The notes beneath the pieces are model-generated. The model had not been told where the DNA came from, ran no database searches, and saw only the letters and a program-made list of their open reading frames with translations. DNA of 64,000 nt from Mesorhizobium sp. B4-1-4 (GTDB lineage: Bacteria > Pseudomonadota > Alphaproteobacteria > Rhizobiales > Rhizobiaceae). The stretch covers positions 1,178,001-1,242,000 of the forward strand of contig NZ_CP083950.1 in assembly GCF_006439395.2 (NCBI RefSeq), read 5' to 3'. The position numbers and the translations under genes are program-made. Below are positions 30,947 to 40,208 of this stretch, in pieces. The first letter of the stretch is position 1. Every line of letters begins with the position of its first letter.

Positions 30947-32065
30947 ATGACCACCGCTTCGCCCTGGTGGACGCCGCATGTCCATGCCGACCGCCGCCCC
31001 CGCCTGATGCTGCGAAACGGCCTCACGGCCGCCCTGCGCGACTGGTTCACCCGCAACGATTTCGTCGAAGTAGGAACGGCGGCCCTGCAGGTCTCGCCCG
31101 GCAACGAGGCGCATCTGGCCGCTTTCGCCACGGAAGCGGTCGGGCCGGATGGCGCTCGCTCGCCGCTTTATCTCCATACCTCGCCGGAATTCGCTTGCAA
31201 GAAGCTGCTCGCCGCTGGTGAGCTCCGGATTTTCAGCCTGGGTGCGGTCTATCGCAACCGCGAGCGCGGCCCTTTGCACCATCCCGAATTCACTATGCTC
31301 GAATGGTACCGGGTGGGCGAGACCTATGAGAGCCTGATGCGTGATTGCGCTGATCTGCTGGCGCTGGCCGCGACAAGGGCAGGGGCCACGCTCTTTTCCT
31401 TCCGTGGCCGCGATTGCGATCCGTTTGCCGATCCGGAACGGCTGACGGTGGCGGATGCCTTCATGCGCCATGCCGGCATCGATCTGCTGGCCACGGTCGC
31501 CGCCGATGGCGGCACCGACCGCGACGCGCTGTACACCGCCTTGACCAAGGCCGGCATGCGCACGGCGCCCGACGACAGCTGGGCCGACCTGTTCAGCCGC
31601 GTGATGGTGGAAAAAATCGAGCCCCATCTCGGCATCGGCCAGGCGACCATCCTGTGCGAATACCCTGTCGCCGAGGCGGCCCTTGCCCGGCCAAGCCCCA
31701 GGGATGCGCGCGTCGCCGAGCGCTTCGAGCTCTACTGCTGCGGTGTCGAGCTCGCCAACGGCTTTGGCGAGCTGACTGACGCGGCCGAGCAGCGACGTCG
31801 CTTCATCATCGAGATGGACGAGAAAGAGCGCATCTATGGCGAGCGCTATCCGCTGGACGAGGATTTTCTCGCCGCCCTTGCCATCATGCCGCAGGCCAGC
31901 GGCATCGCGCTCGGCTTCGACCGGCTGGCGATGCTGGCGACGGGCGCGCAAAAGATCGAGGATGTGATCTGGACGCCGGTCACGGCGTCCAGAACGACAG
32001 CGCCCGCTGCGAGCCCTCTCGTCCTTAGTGTGCGAAAACCTGCTCCAGCGAGCGAAAGCCCTTGA
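30947..32065 (+). CDS. epmA: EF-P--lysine (beta-lysine) ligase
   Basis: A truncated class II lysyl-tRNA synthetase homologue that attaches beta-lysine to EF-P. The 372-residue protein lacks the anticodon-binding domain and starts directly in the catalytic core. It shows [18 protein letters not shown], the motif 2 region [20 protein letters not shown] and the motif 3 region [20 protein letters not shown]. The efp neighbour (divergent, 123 bases between starts) strongly supports the role. The aminomutase EpmB is not in the window. Its 3' end overlaps the convergent VOC gene by 41 bases. Confidence 0.92.
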   Translation: MTTASPWWTPHVHADRRPRLMLRNGLTAALRDWFTRNDFVEVGTAALQVSPGNEAHLAAFATEAVGPDGARSPLYLHTSPEFACKKLLAAGELRIFSLGAVYRNRERGPLHHPEFTMLEWYRVGETYESLMRDCADLLALAATRAGATLFSFRGRDCDPFADPERLTVADAFMRHAGIDLLATVAADGGTDRDALYTALTKAGMRTAPDDSWADLFSRVMVEKIEPHLGIGQATILCEYPVAEAALARPSPRDARVAERFELYCCGVELANGFGELTDAAEQRRRFIIEMDEKERIYGERYPLDEDFLAALAIMPQASGIALGFDRLAMLATGAQKIEDVIWTPVTASRTTAPAASPLVLSVRKPAPASESP

Positions 32066-32435
32066 ATTCCAGGGCGTTGCCAGAAGGGTCGCGGATGAAC
32101 AGCGTCGCCTGTTCGCCCGGCTCGCCCTTGAAGCGGACCATCGGCCGTTCCAGCCAGTCGATGTCGTCGCGCGCTTCCAGCCGGGTCGCCAGGCGCTGCC
32201 AGTCGTCCATCAACAGCACGGCGCCGAAATGCGGGATCGGCACGGTGATGCCGTCGACCTTGCCGTCGCTGGCGGCTTGCGCCGGCCGCAGATGCGCCGA
32301 CATCTGGTGGCCGTAAAGGTCGAAATCAATCCAGGTCGCCGATGAACGGCCGATCGCGCAGCCCAGCACCTCGCCGTAGAAAGTGCGGGTTTCATCGAGA
32401 TCGCGGACCGGAAAGGCGAGATGGAAAGGCGTCAT
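32025..32435 (-). CDS. VOC-family (glyoxalase/bleomycin-resistance fold) protein
   Basis: A 136-residue protein with paired beta-alpha-beta-beta-beta modules. [20 protein letters not shown] is the first-strand His region, [15 protein letters not shown] is the middle part, and [17 protein letters not shown] carries the C-terminal Glu metal ligand. The substrate is unknown. The frame extends to 32552, but the ATG at 32435 gives the standard N-terminus. The end overlaps epmA tail to tail. Confidence 0.88.
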   Translation of the reverse strand: MTPFHLAFPVRDLDETRTFYGEVLGCAIGRSSATWIDFDLYGHQMSAHLRPAQAASDGKVDGITVPIPHFGAVLLMDDWQRLATRLEARDDIDWLERPMVRFKGEPGEQATLFIRDPSGNALEFKGFRSLEQVFAH

Positions 32436-32603
32436 CGAAGATGCTCCGTACAGGCTGGCGGACTGATTTTGCGTCACTGGGTTCGAGATGGGAACTGCGA
32501 ACCCTGCATTTTGATTGAAGCCCATGCCATTGCACAAGCCGGACCGGAACAATAGATGGGTGGGCAGCGGCCAGGCTTTGGCCGCAACAGCAGGATCACA
32601 GTC

Positions 32604-33947
32604 ATGGCCGACATATCAGACGCAGCAAAATTGACCGACCGCGTCGCGGCCCTGGTCGAGGCCGCCAAGAAGGCCGGCGCCGATGCCGCCGACGCGGTGG
32701 CCGTGCGCGGCCGCTCCACCGGCGTGTCGGTTCGGCTCGGCAAGGTCGAGGCCACCGAATCATCGGAGGCCGAGGACGTCTCGCTGCGCGTCTTCGTCGG
32801 CCAGAGAGTGGCAAGCGTCTCGGCCACCGCCGCATCCGATCCGGTTTCACTCGCAGAGCGGGCCGTGGCGATGGCGAAAGTGTCGCCGCAGGATCCTTAT
32901 CAGGGCCTTGCCGATCCGGCGCTGCTTGCGAAGCAAATGCGCGATCTCGACCTGTTCGATGCCACCGAAGTCTCCGCCGATCAATTGAAGGAGGCCGCCC
33001 TTGCCGCAGAAGCGGCGGCCCTTGCGGTCAAGGGCGTGACCAATTCCTCAGGCAGCAATGCCAGTGCCGGGCTCGGCGGGCTGGTGCTGGCCACGTCGCA
33101 CGGCTTTCTCGGCCACTATGTCGCCTCGCGGTTTTCGCGTTCTGCAAGCGTCATCGCCGGCGAAGGCACCGGCATGGAGCGCGACTATGAATTCTCCTCG
33201 CGCCAGCATTTCGCCGATCTCGATGCGCCTGAAGACATCGGCCGCAAGGCTGGCGAACGCGCCGTGCGCCGCATCGGCGCGCGCAAGGCCGCGACCGGCC
33301 CGGTCGATGTAGTATTCGATCCGCGCGTCGCGCGCGGCATTGCCGGCCACCTTGCCGGCGCCATCAATGGCGCCTCCGTTGCGCGCAAGACCTCGTTCCT
33401 GCGCGACATGATGGGCAAGCAAGTGGCCGCGTCCGCGATCACGGTCACCGACGAGCCGCTCAGGCCGCGTGGCCAGGCCTCGCGCCCATTCGATGGCGAA
33501 GGCGTCGAGGGCAAGAAGCTTCTGATGGTCGAAAAGGGCGTGCTCAACCACTGGTTCCTGTCGACCTCGGCGGCGCGGGAGCTTGGCCTCGTCACCAATG
33601 GGCGCGGATCGCGCAGCGGCTCTTCCGTGTCGCCATCCTCCACCAATCTCGCCATCGAGCCGGGGGAGCGGTCACCGGAGGATCTGATCAAGTCGCTCAA
33701 GACCGGTTTCTATGTCACCGAAGTGTTCGGGCAGGGCGTCGACATGGTCACCGGCGAATACAGCCGCGGCGCTTCCGGTTTCTGGATCGAGAATGGCGCG
33801 CTGGCCTATCCGGTTGCCGAAGTCACCATCGCCTCGAACCTGAAGACCATGTTCCTGAACATGGTGCCGGCTGATGACCTCGACCGCAATTTCGGCACGG
33901 CGGCCCCAACGCTCCTGATCGAAGGCATGACCCTTGCCGGCGCATGA
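32604..33947 (+). CDS. pmbA: PmbA/TldE subunit of the TldD-PmbA metalloprotease
   Basis: Part of the TldD/E heterodimer that degrades unfolded peptides and matures some ribosomal peptides. The 447-residue protein has the N-terminal SLRVFVGQRVASVSATAASD segment, the central GRKAGERAVRRIGARKA and the C-terminal GSRSGSSVSPSSTNL with YSRGASGFWIENG. As in other PmbA proteins it lacks the HExxxH zinc motif of TldD. It shares 14 bases with the next gene. Confidence 0.92.
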   Translation: MADISDAAKLTDRVAALVEAAKKAGADAADAVAVRGRSTGVSVRLGKVEATESSEAEDVSLRVFVGQRVASVSATAASDPVSLAERAVAMAKVSPQDPYQGLADPALLAKQMRDLDLFDATEVSADQLKEAALAAEAAALAVKGVTNSSGSNASAGLGGLVLATSHGFLGHYVASRFSRSASVIAGEGTGMERDYEFSSRQHFADLDAPEDIGRKAGERAVRRIGARKAATGPVDVVFDPRVARGIAGHLAGAINGASVARKTSFLRDMMGKQVAASAITVTDEPLRPRGQASRPFDGEGVEGKKLLMVEKGVLNHWFLSTSAARELGLVTNGRGSRSGSSVSPSSTNLAIEPGERSPEDLIKSLKTGFYVTEVFGQGVDMVTGEYSRGASGFWIENGALAYPVAEVTIASNLKTMFLNMVPADDLDRNFGTAAPTLLIEGMTLAGA

Positions 33948-34749
33948 ACTGACCACTGCCGGTGCCCCTTCTGGCGCTATCGGGGATCTGCCGCTGCTGC
34001 GCGATGCCGCCCGCGAGGCGGGCCTCATCGCCATGCGCTACTTCGGCAACAGCCCGCAAGTCTGGATGAAGGGCGGCACTTCGCCGGTCAGCGAAGCCGA
34101 TCATGCGGCGGATGCCTATCTGCGCCGTACGCTGCTGGCGGCGCGGCCGGACTATGGCTGGCTGTCGGAAGAGACGGTCGACGATCCGGTGCGGCTTTCG
34201 GCGCGCCGCACCTTCGTCGTCGACCCGATCGACGGTACGCGTGGCTTCCTGGAAGGTCAGCGCACCTGGTGCGTCAGCGTTGCCGTCGTCGAAAACGGAC
34301 GCACGCTGGCCGGCGTGCTCGAATGCCCGGCGATGAACGAGATCTATTGGGCGTTGCCCGGCCAGGGCGCGTTCCGCAACGGCAAGCGCATTGCGGTGCG
34401 CACGCTTGGGGATATGGCCGAGATATCCGGGTTGAAGCAGTTGATCGACCTGGTGCCGCCCGGCTGGCAGAAGCGGTTGATACGGGCGCCCTACAGCCCT
34501 TCGCTTGCCTACCGTCTGGCGATGATCGCCAACGGCACGCTCGACGCCACCTTCGTCAAGCCGAACGCGCATGACTGGGACATCGCCGCCGCCGATCTTA
34601 TCCTGCGCGAGGCGGGCGGCCAGTTGCTCGACCCGCATGGCCGCGCCCCGCTCTACGCCGGCGAGGTGACCCGCCACGGCGCGCTTGCCGCCGGCAGCGG
34701 TGATTTGCTGGCGGTGCTCGTCGATGTCATCGCTGGGCTGGATACCTGA
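33934..34749 (+). CDS. Inositol-monophosphatase-family phosphatase (CysQ-like)
   Basis: A 271-residue Mg-dependent, Li-sensitive phosphatase fold. The metal-site motifs are WLSEETVDD, VVDPIDGTRGFLEGQRTW and HDWDIAAADLILREAGG, the usual three blocks. CysQ-type members hydrolyse 3'-phosphoadenosine 5'-phosphate; others act on inositol or histidinol phosphate, so the substrate is not fixed. The start is TTG at 33934, overlapping the pmbA stop, as no closer ATG precedes the conserved region. Confidence 0.88.
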   Translation: MPAHELTTAGAPSGAIGDLPLLRDAAREAGLIAMRYFGNSPQVWMKGGTSPVSEADHAADAYLRRTLLAARPDYGWLSEETVDDPVRLSARRTFVVDPIDGTRGFLEGQRTWCVSVAVVENGRTLAGVLECPAMNEIYWALPGQGAFRNGKRIAVRTLGDMAEISGLKQLIDLVPPGWQKRLIRAPYSPSLAYRLAMIANGTLDATFVKPNAHDWDIAAADLILREAGGQLLDPHGRAPLYAGEVTRHGALAAGSGDLLAVLVDVIAGLDT

Positions 34750-34825
34750 AAGCATTTTCGAAGGTTCCAAAGTCAACGGCTTTGGTCTAGACCTGTCACA
34801 AACTCACGATATGTGAAGGACCGAC

Positions 34826-35071
34826 ATGGCCGCGGAAGACGGAAAGAAACAGCTTTTGCATCTGGTGTTCGGCGGAGAACTGAAGAAGCTTGGCGGCACG
34901 GAGTTCCGCGATCTCGAGGCGCTCGACATCGTCGGCATCTATCCGGACTATCAATCCGCGCATACGGCGTGGAAAGCCAAGGCGCAAGCCAGCGTGGACA
35001 ATGCCCATATGCGTTATTTCGTCGTTCATCTGCACCGTCTGCTGGACCCCGACAACAAGGTCGTCGGTTGA
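34826..35071 (+). CDS. DUF4170 small protein
   Basis: An 81-residue cytosolic protein matching the DUF4170 pattern (LHLVFGGELKKLGGTEFRDL; IVGIYPDYQSAHTAWKAKAQ; VDNAHMRYFVVHLHRLLDP). Its function is unknown. It is conserved between the phosphatase and the DUF374 acyltransferase in rhizobia, which hints at an envelope-lipid role by context only. A GAAGGA site lies just upstream. Confidence 0.88.
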   Translation: MAAEDGKKQLLHLVFGGELKKLGGTEFRDLEALDIVGIYPDYQSAHTAWKAKAQASVDNAHMRYFVVHLHRLLDPDNKVVG

Positions 35072-35076
35072 TTTCG

Positions 35077-35868
35077 ATGGAGCATGATCTGGCGAAAGAG
35101 CCAGCCGGCGAGGCCGAGTCCGCGAGCAGGGGCCGCAGCCGCACGACCAAGGCCTTCTGGCGCAAGATCCGCGAACCGCTCGCACAGTCGCGATTCGTCA
35201 AGAATGCCATTGCCAGCCTGCTCGCGCAGTTCGTGCGGCTGGTTCGCCTGACCAGTCCCCTGGTCGCCGGGTCGGCGCGGTTTTCGGGAGGGGCCTACGC
35301 CGAGTTCGAACCCGGCATCATCGCTTTGTGGCATGGCCAGCATCTTTTGACGCCGGCCTACTATCCCAAGCGCAAACCACTGGTCGCCATGGTGTCACGC
35401 AGCGCCGATGCCGAGCTCAATGCACTAATGCTGGAGAAATTCGGCATCGAGGCGGTGCGCGGTTCGGGCGGGCGTGACAACGCCAGGCATCTCGACAAGG
35501 GTGGGGCCAAGGCACTGATCGCCCTCAAAAAGTCGCTCACCGCCGGCAAGAACGTCGCCATGATCGCAGACATTCCCCACGGCACACCGCGCGACGCGGG
35601 GCTTGGTATTGTTCTCCTGGCGCGCCTCTCGGGCCGGCCGCTCCTGCCGGTCGCCATCGCCACCAGTCGCCGCAAGGTGCTGGAGAAGAGCTGGGACAAG
35701 ACCACCATAAACCTGCCATTCGGCCGTTCCGCGGTAACCATCGGGGCGCCGATCTTTGTGGCCGCGGACGCCGACGACGCCGAAATGGAGCGCAAGCGCC
35801 AGGAAATCACCACCGCCCTCAATGCCGCGACAGACGAGGCCTACCGTCTCGTGGACGGTCCGCGATGA
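35077..35868 (+). CDS. DUF374 lysophospholipid acyltransferase-like protein
   Basis: A 263-residue inner-membrane-associated protein. It has the acyltransferase-like WHGQHLL (HX4-like region) near residue 90, the R-G-S-GGRDNARHLDKGG stretch and MIADIPHGTPRDAGLGIVLL, the DUF374 signature. Such proteins accompany waaA and lpxK in alphaproteobacteria and are suspected of acylating lipid A or a related lipid. ATG 35077 is preferred; a TTG at 35068 is possible. The stop overlaps waaA by ATGA. Confidence 0.87.
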   Translation: MEHDLAKEPAGEAESASRGRSRTTKAFWRKIREPLAQSRFVKNAIASLLAQFVRLVRLTSPLVAGSARFSGGAYAEFEPGIIALWHGQHLLTPAYYPKRKPLVAMVSRSADAELNALMLEKFGIEAVRGSGGRDNARHLDKGGAKALIALKKSLTAGKNVAMIADIPHGTPRDAGLGIVLLARLSGRPLLPVAIATSRRKVLEKSWDKTTINLPFGRSAVTIGAPIFVAADADDAEMERKRQEITTALNAATDEAYRLVDGPR

Positions 35869-37181
35869 GCGGCCGCTGGGCGCGTGCCATGCTGACGGCA
35901 TACCGTTTCGCGGGTGCCGCCGCCTATCCGCTGATCGGGCCCTATGTCGCCTGGCGCATCTCGCGCGGCAAGGAGGACCGCAACCGCCGCCGCGAGCGCT
36001 ATGGAGTCGCCGGCCGCCCGCGCCCCGAAGGGCCCGTTATCTGGATCCATGCCGCCAGCGTCGGCGAGACCATAGCCGTCGTGCCGCTGGTCGAAAGCAT
36101 TCTCGATTATGGCGTCAACATCGTGCTGACGACCGGCACCGTGACATCGGCGCAGGTTGCCGACGAGCGGCTCGGCGACCGCATCATCCACCAATATGTG
36201 CCGCTCGATCTGAAGCCGGCGGTCAGCCGATTCCTCGATCACTGGCGGCCGGATCTGGCGATCATCGCCGAATCCGAGATCTGGCCGATGACCATCCTCG
36301 AGCTTGGCGCGCGCCATGTTCCGCAGGTGCTGGTCAATGGCAGGCTTTCCGACCGCTCGTTCATCTCGTGGAAGAAGCGGGCCAATATCGCCGAGGCGCT
36401 GTTCGAGAATCTTGCCCATGTCGTTGCCCAGTCCGATGTTGACGGCGAGCGTTTTCGCGCGCTTGGCGCCCGGCCGGTTACGGTGTCGGGCAACCTTAAG
36501 GTCGACACCAATCCCCCGCCGGCCGACGGACGGGCGCTGGCCTCGTTGCAGCGGCAGATCGGCGGCCGCCCGACCTGGGCGGCGATCTCGACCCATGACG
36601 GCGAGGAAGTGGTCGCGGCGGAAGTCCACGCGACGCTGCACAAGCGCCACCAAGGCCTGCTGACGATCGTCGTTCCGCGCCATCCCGATCGCGCCGACAC
36701 GCTTGCCGCGCAGATTTCAGGCATGGGCCTGAAGGTCGCGCGGCGCAGCAAGGGCGACCGCATCGGGCCCGACATCGATATCCTTCTCGGCGATACGATC
36801 GGCGAGATGGGGCTTTATCTCCGATTGACCGAGATCGCCTTCGTCGGCCGCTCGCTGACCTCCGAGGGCGGCCAGAATCCTCTCGAGCCGGCCATGCTCG
36901 ACACCGCGGTTCTCGCTGGGCGCAATGTGCAGAATTTTCGCGAAGCCTACCAGCGTCTGATCGACAGCGGCGGCGCGAAGCTGGTGCGCGATCGCGATAT
37001 GCTGGCCGGGGCCGTCAATTTCCTGCTGACCAATGAAGTCGCACGCCACGAGATGATGGCCGCTGGAGTGGCGACCGTCGACGAGATGCGCGGCGCGCTG
37101 GCGCGCACGCTGAAATCGCTTGAACCCTATATCCAGCCGCTGGTCATCAAGTCGCGCCTGAAGGGCGCGAACGGTCGTTAA
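35865..37181 (+). CDS. waaA: 3-deoxy-D-manno-octulosonic acid (Kdo) transferase
   Basis: Adds Kdo to lipid IVA at the inner face of the inner membrane. The 438-residue GT30 glycosyltransferase has the N-terminal anchor YRFAGAAAYPLIGPYVAWRI, the acceptor-side motif WIHAASVGETIAVVPLV with its catalytic Glu, SEIWPMTILE and the donor-site stretch GRSLTSEGGQNPLEPAMLD. It is coupled by ATGA to DUF374 and followed one base later by lpxK. Confidence 0.95.
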   Translation: MSGRWARAMLTAYRFAGAAAYPLIGPYVAWRISRGKEDRNRRRERYGVAGRPRPEGPVIWIHAASVGETIAVVPLVESILDYGVNIVLTTGTVTSAQVADERLGDRIIHQYVPLDLKPAVSRFLDHWRPDLAIIAESEIWPMTILELGARHVPQVLVNGRLSDRSFISWKKRANIAEALFENLAHVVAQSDVDGERFRALGARPVTVSGNLKVDTNPPPADGRALASLQRQIGGRPTWAAISTHDGEEVVAAEVHATLHKRHQGLLTIVVPRHPDRADTLAAQISGMGLKVARRSKGDRIGPDIDILLGDTIGEMGLYLRLTEIAFVGRSLTSEGGQNPLEPAMLDTAVLAGRNVQNFREAYQRLIDSGGAKLVRDRDMLAGAVNFLLTNEVARHEMMAAGVATVDEMRGALARTLKSLEPYIQPLVIKSRLKGANGR

Positions 37182-37182
37182 C

Positions 37183-38208
37183 GTGGTCTCCGAAGCACCG
37201 CCATTCTGGTGGGAAAAGCCGGACTGGAAAGTCCTGGCACTGTCGCCGCTGTCGGCCGTCTATGCGCTGGTTGCCAGCCGCGGCATGCGGCGGGCCCGGC
37301 GCGAGAAGATCGACGCGCCGGTTCTGTGTATCGGCAATTTCACCGTCGGCGGCACCGGCAAGACGCCGGTCGCCATCGCGCTCGCCGAACAGGCCAAGCG
37401 CATGCATCTGAAGCCTGGTTTCCTGTCGCGCGGCCATGGCGGCTCCTTTGCCGAGCCGCACGTCGTCGATGCCAGTCACGACAGCGCCAAGCATGTCGGC
37501 GACGAGCCGTTGCTCCTGGCCAAACACGCCCCCGTCGCGGTAACGCCGAACCGCGCGGCCGGCGCCCGGCTGCTGCTGGAAAGGCATGGCTGCGATTTCC
37601 TGATCATGGATGATGGCTTTCAGAGCGCGCGCATCCACATCGACTATGCGCTGGTCGTGGTCGATGCCCGCTATGGGATCGGCAATGGCCGCGTCATTCC
37701 GGGCGGACCGCTTCGGGCCAAGATCGTCGACCAGCTGGTCTACACCAGCGGGCTGTTGAAGATGGGGGAGGGCACCGCGGCCGACATGGTGGTGCGCCAG
37801 GCGGCCCGCGCCGGCCGCCCGATCTTCGAGGCTCACACGAAGCCAAGCAGCAAGGCTGGCCTTGGCGGAAAGCGGTTCCTCGCCTTCGCCGGCATCGGCC
37901 ATCCCGACAAATTCTTCGACACGGTGCGCCAGGCCGGCGGCGAGGTGGTTCTCTCCAGGCCATTTCCGGATCATCATTTTTACGCCGAGGACGAACTCGC
38001 CGAACTGGCGGCGACGGCGCACGCCGAAGGCCTCGGCCTCATCACCACCGCTAAGGACGCCGCCCGGCTGCGCCACGGCGCCTCGCAGGAATTTCTCGGG
38101 CGTCTCGAGGTGCTGGAAATCGACACGGTGTTCGAACTCGACCATGTGCCCGAGCGCATCATCGAGGAAACGCTCGATGCCTGGCGGCAGCGCAGGTTGA
38201 GAGCCTAG
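37183..38208 (+). CDS. lpxK: Tetraacyldisaccharide 4'-kinase
   Basis: Phosphorylates the 4' position of the lipid A disaccharide, forming lipid IVA. The 341-residue protein has an N-terminal membrane helix, the P-loop IGNFTVGGTGKTPVAIAL (about residues 49-66), DDGFQSARIHIDYALVVVDA with the catalytic Asp, and the late FPDHHFYAEDEL. The start is GTG at 37183, one base after the waaA stop. The stop overlaps the convergent DUF2093 gene by four bases. Confidence 0.95.
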   Translation: MVSEAPPFWWEKPDWKVLALSPLSAVYALVASRGMRRARREKIDAPVLCIGNFTVGGTGKTPVAIALAEQAKRMHLKPGFLSRGHGGSFAEPHVVDASHDSAKHVGDEPLLLAKHAPVAVTPNRAAGARLLLERHGCDFLIMDDGFQSARIHIDYALVVVDARYGIGNGRVIPGGPLRAKIVDQLVYTSGLLKMGEGTAADMVVRQAARAGRPIFEAHTKPSSKAGLGGKRFLAFAGIGHPDKFFDTVRQAGGEVVLSRPFPDHHFYAEDELAELAATAHAEGLGLITTAKDAARLRHGASQEFLGRLEVLEIDTVFELDHVPERIIEETLDAWRQRRLRA

Positions 38209-38438
38209 CCGCGCTTGCGCATCTCTGGGTGCACCTCGATTTCGCGGCGCAGCGAGGCGGCGGCGTTGGCGTAGGGCTCCTGCCTGGCGACGCTCCAGTA
38301 TTTCAGCTCGTCCAGGGGGATGCTTTCTCCCGTCACGGCGCAGCGCACGAACGAGCCGGGACTGGTGACCTGGAAATCGCCATCGAGGTAGCGGATGCGG
38401 GCTTCCTTGCCGCCCGGGCCTTCGAAACGGTTCATCAT
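38205..38438 (-). CDS. DUF2093 small protein
   Basis: A 77-residue protein with the family pattern EARIRYLDGDFQVTSPGSFV, CAVTGESIPLDELKYW and EPYANAAASLRREIE. Function is unknown; the gene is widespread next to lpxK in alphaproteobacteria. The minus-strand gene ends within the lpxK stop. Confidence 0.9.
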   Translation of the reverse strand: MMNRFEGPGGKEARIRYLDGDFQVTSPGSFVRCAVTGESIPLDELKYWSVARQEPYANAAASLRREIEVHPEMRKRG

Positions 38439-38562
38439 GCGGTGGTGCCGAGGTTCATGCAGATTTCATCGCCACAAATCGCCGTCCAGGTCAAGCATCC
38501 GACAAGCCTCGGACAATGCTGATCCGTTACGAGATGCTGGAAAAGCGCTTTTGTGGGGCACG

Positions 38563-39153
38563 ATGGATATTTCTACCGCCCGCCTGGCTTCCCTGCTCAA
38601 GGAGGCAATGACGCCGCCACCCGTGCCTTTGGCGAAGGCCGATCCGGTCAGGACGGCATTGGTCCGGGAATTGGTCCAGCCTCCGGTGGCCTCCCTGTTC
38701 GCGCAGCGGACGGCACCGGCGCTGTTGGCGATGCCCGCGGCGCCGGCGGCCGCCAAGTCGCAGCAGATTGCTTCGGCTGGCATCGTCGAAGCCTATATGG
38801 CGCAACTCGACGCGAGGGACGAAGCGGCGCTGACAACGGTCGTGGCAAGGAAAGCGGCGCCTGAAGCCGAGTCGCAGCAGCGAGGCTTCTCGCCGTCTTC
38901 GGCAACGGCCAACGACAACACTCCGGCCCGAGCTGTAAGCTTGTCACTGCTGTCGTTTATCCCGCCGCAGAGTCCCGTCCCGCGCAACGCCGCCGCCCTG
39001 GATACATCGGCAAGCCGGCGACAGCCTGCCAATCAATCCTATGGAGCGGCGCCGAACCCTGACCGGCTGCTGGTGAAGATTGGCTTTGTTTCGATAATGG
39101 CCGCTTTGCTGGGAACCGTGATCGTCGGGTTCATCCTGCTGCTGCTTCGCTGA
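38563..39153 (+). CDS. Hypothetical protein with C-terminal membrane anchor
   Basis: A 196-residue protein with an Ala/Pro-rich, apparently disordered body and one strongly hydrophobic C-terminal helix (KIGFVSIMAALLGTVIVGFI, ending LLLLR), a tail-anchor layout. I do not recognise a family. The long frame starts at 38395, antisense to DUF2093; ATG 38563 is the likeliest start. No neighbours share its orientation. Confidence 0.6.
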   Translation: MDISTARLASLLKEAMTPPPVPLAKADPVRTALVRELVQPPVASLFAQRTAPALLAMPAAPAAAKSQQIASAGIVEAYMAQLDARDEAALTTVVARKAAPEAESQQRGFSPSSATANDNTPARAVSLSLLSFIPPQSPVPRNAAALDTSASRRQPANQSYGAAPNPDRLLVKIGFVSIMAALLGTVIVGFILLLLR

Positions 39154-39191
39154 ACCGCGAATCGGCGGGTGCTCGGGAAAGGCGGCCAAGC

Positions 39192-40118
39192 CTATCGCTC
39201 CGCCTCGATGAACGCTTCGATCTTTTCTGGCGCCAGTCCGGCCTGCTGCGCGATGCGGCGGGCAAGGTCCGCCGCTGCGGTACGTGGCCGCCCGATCGGC
39301 CGGTCGAGCCAGTAGGACACCGGATTGAGCGCGGTGCGCTCGTCGACCGCGGTGATGCGACCCGACATCAGCTGATGCCCGCTCAGCGGCGGACGCGCCA
39401 GCGCGATGCCGAGCCCATAGGCGGCGGCGTCGAGCACAAGATTATAGTCCTCGAAACGTCGGTCCTGCGGGCGCGGCCGATAGTCCATCCCTTGCGCGGC
39501 GAACCAGGCGCGCCAGCCGGAGGCGTCGGAATCATTGATCAGCGGAAATCCGAGCAGCCGGGCGGGGTCGCCGCTGCCAATCTCTCGTGCCAGCTCGGGC
39601 GAGGCGACGGGGAAGACATGCTCCTCGAAAAGTTCTACCGAGACGCGGCCTGGGATGCCGCCGCGGCCGCAGCGGATCGACAGGTCGATGCCTTCATCGG
39701 CAAGATCGGCCTGGCGGACGTCTACATCGAGAACGATGCGCAGCCTGGTGGGATTGTTTTCCAGTGCCGCCATGCGCGGCATCAGCCACAGCCCGCTGAC
39801 CGAGGGGATCGAGGTCAGCCGCACCACCGCCGTTCCGCGCGGCTCGGTCCAGCGGTCCGAATGGCTCGATATCAGGGCGAAGGCTTCCGATGTCCGCAGA
39901 TGCAGCCGGTTGCCTTCGATCGTCAGCGTCACGCCGCGCGCGCCGCGATCGAACACTTTCAGCCCCAGCCAGCCCTCGAGCTTGGCGATCTGCCGGCTGA
40001 CGGCGCCATGGGTGATGTTGAGCCTTTCGGCGGCTGCCGAAAAACTGCCGGTCCGCGCCGCCGCATCGAAGGCACGCAGCGTTTCGAGCGGCACCATCGC
40101 CTCTGAGCTGTGATCCAT
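39192..40118 (-). CDS. LysR-family regulator (GcvA-like), divergent from an EamA transporter
   Basis: A 308-residue LysR protein. The N-terminal helix-turn-helix is LRAFDAAARTGSFSAAAERL with NITHGAVSRQIAKLE, followed by a periplasmic-binding-like effector domain with the GcvA-type RIVLDVDVRQADLADEGIDL and SIRCGRGG. The long upstream frame is antisense to the exporter; the ATG at 40118 gives the normal N-terminus. It sits 90 bases from the divergent EamA gene, its probable target. Confidence 0.92.
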   Translation of the reverse strand: MDHSSEAMVPLETLRAFDAAARTGSFSAAAERLNITHGAVSRQIAKLEGWLGLKVFDRGARGVTLTIEGNRLHLRTSEAFALISSHSDRWTEPRGTAVVRLTSIPSVSGLWLMPRMAALENNPTRLRIVLDVDVRQADLADEGIDLSIRCGRGGIPGRVSVELFEEHVFPVASPELAREIGSGDPARLLGFPLINDSDASGWRAWFAAQGMDYRPRPQDRRFEDYNLVLDAAAYGLGIALARPPLSGHQLMSGRITAVDERTALNPVSYWLDRPIGRPRTAAADLARRIAQQAGLAPEKIEAFIEAER

Positions 40119-40208
40119 GCTCACAGGTGATCCTCGATTTGGTCGTTTGTCAACAAGCGAGAAAAGGCGTTTTGTGGCTTTCAGAATGGAAGAGCAGGGG
40201 ATCGTGAG

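Noticed and set aside
30824-31951. Upstream extension of the efp frame to 566 codons
   Set aside because: The extra part is antisense to epmA; EF-P has a fixed length near 189 residues, matching the GTG at 30823.
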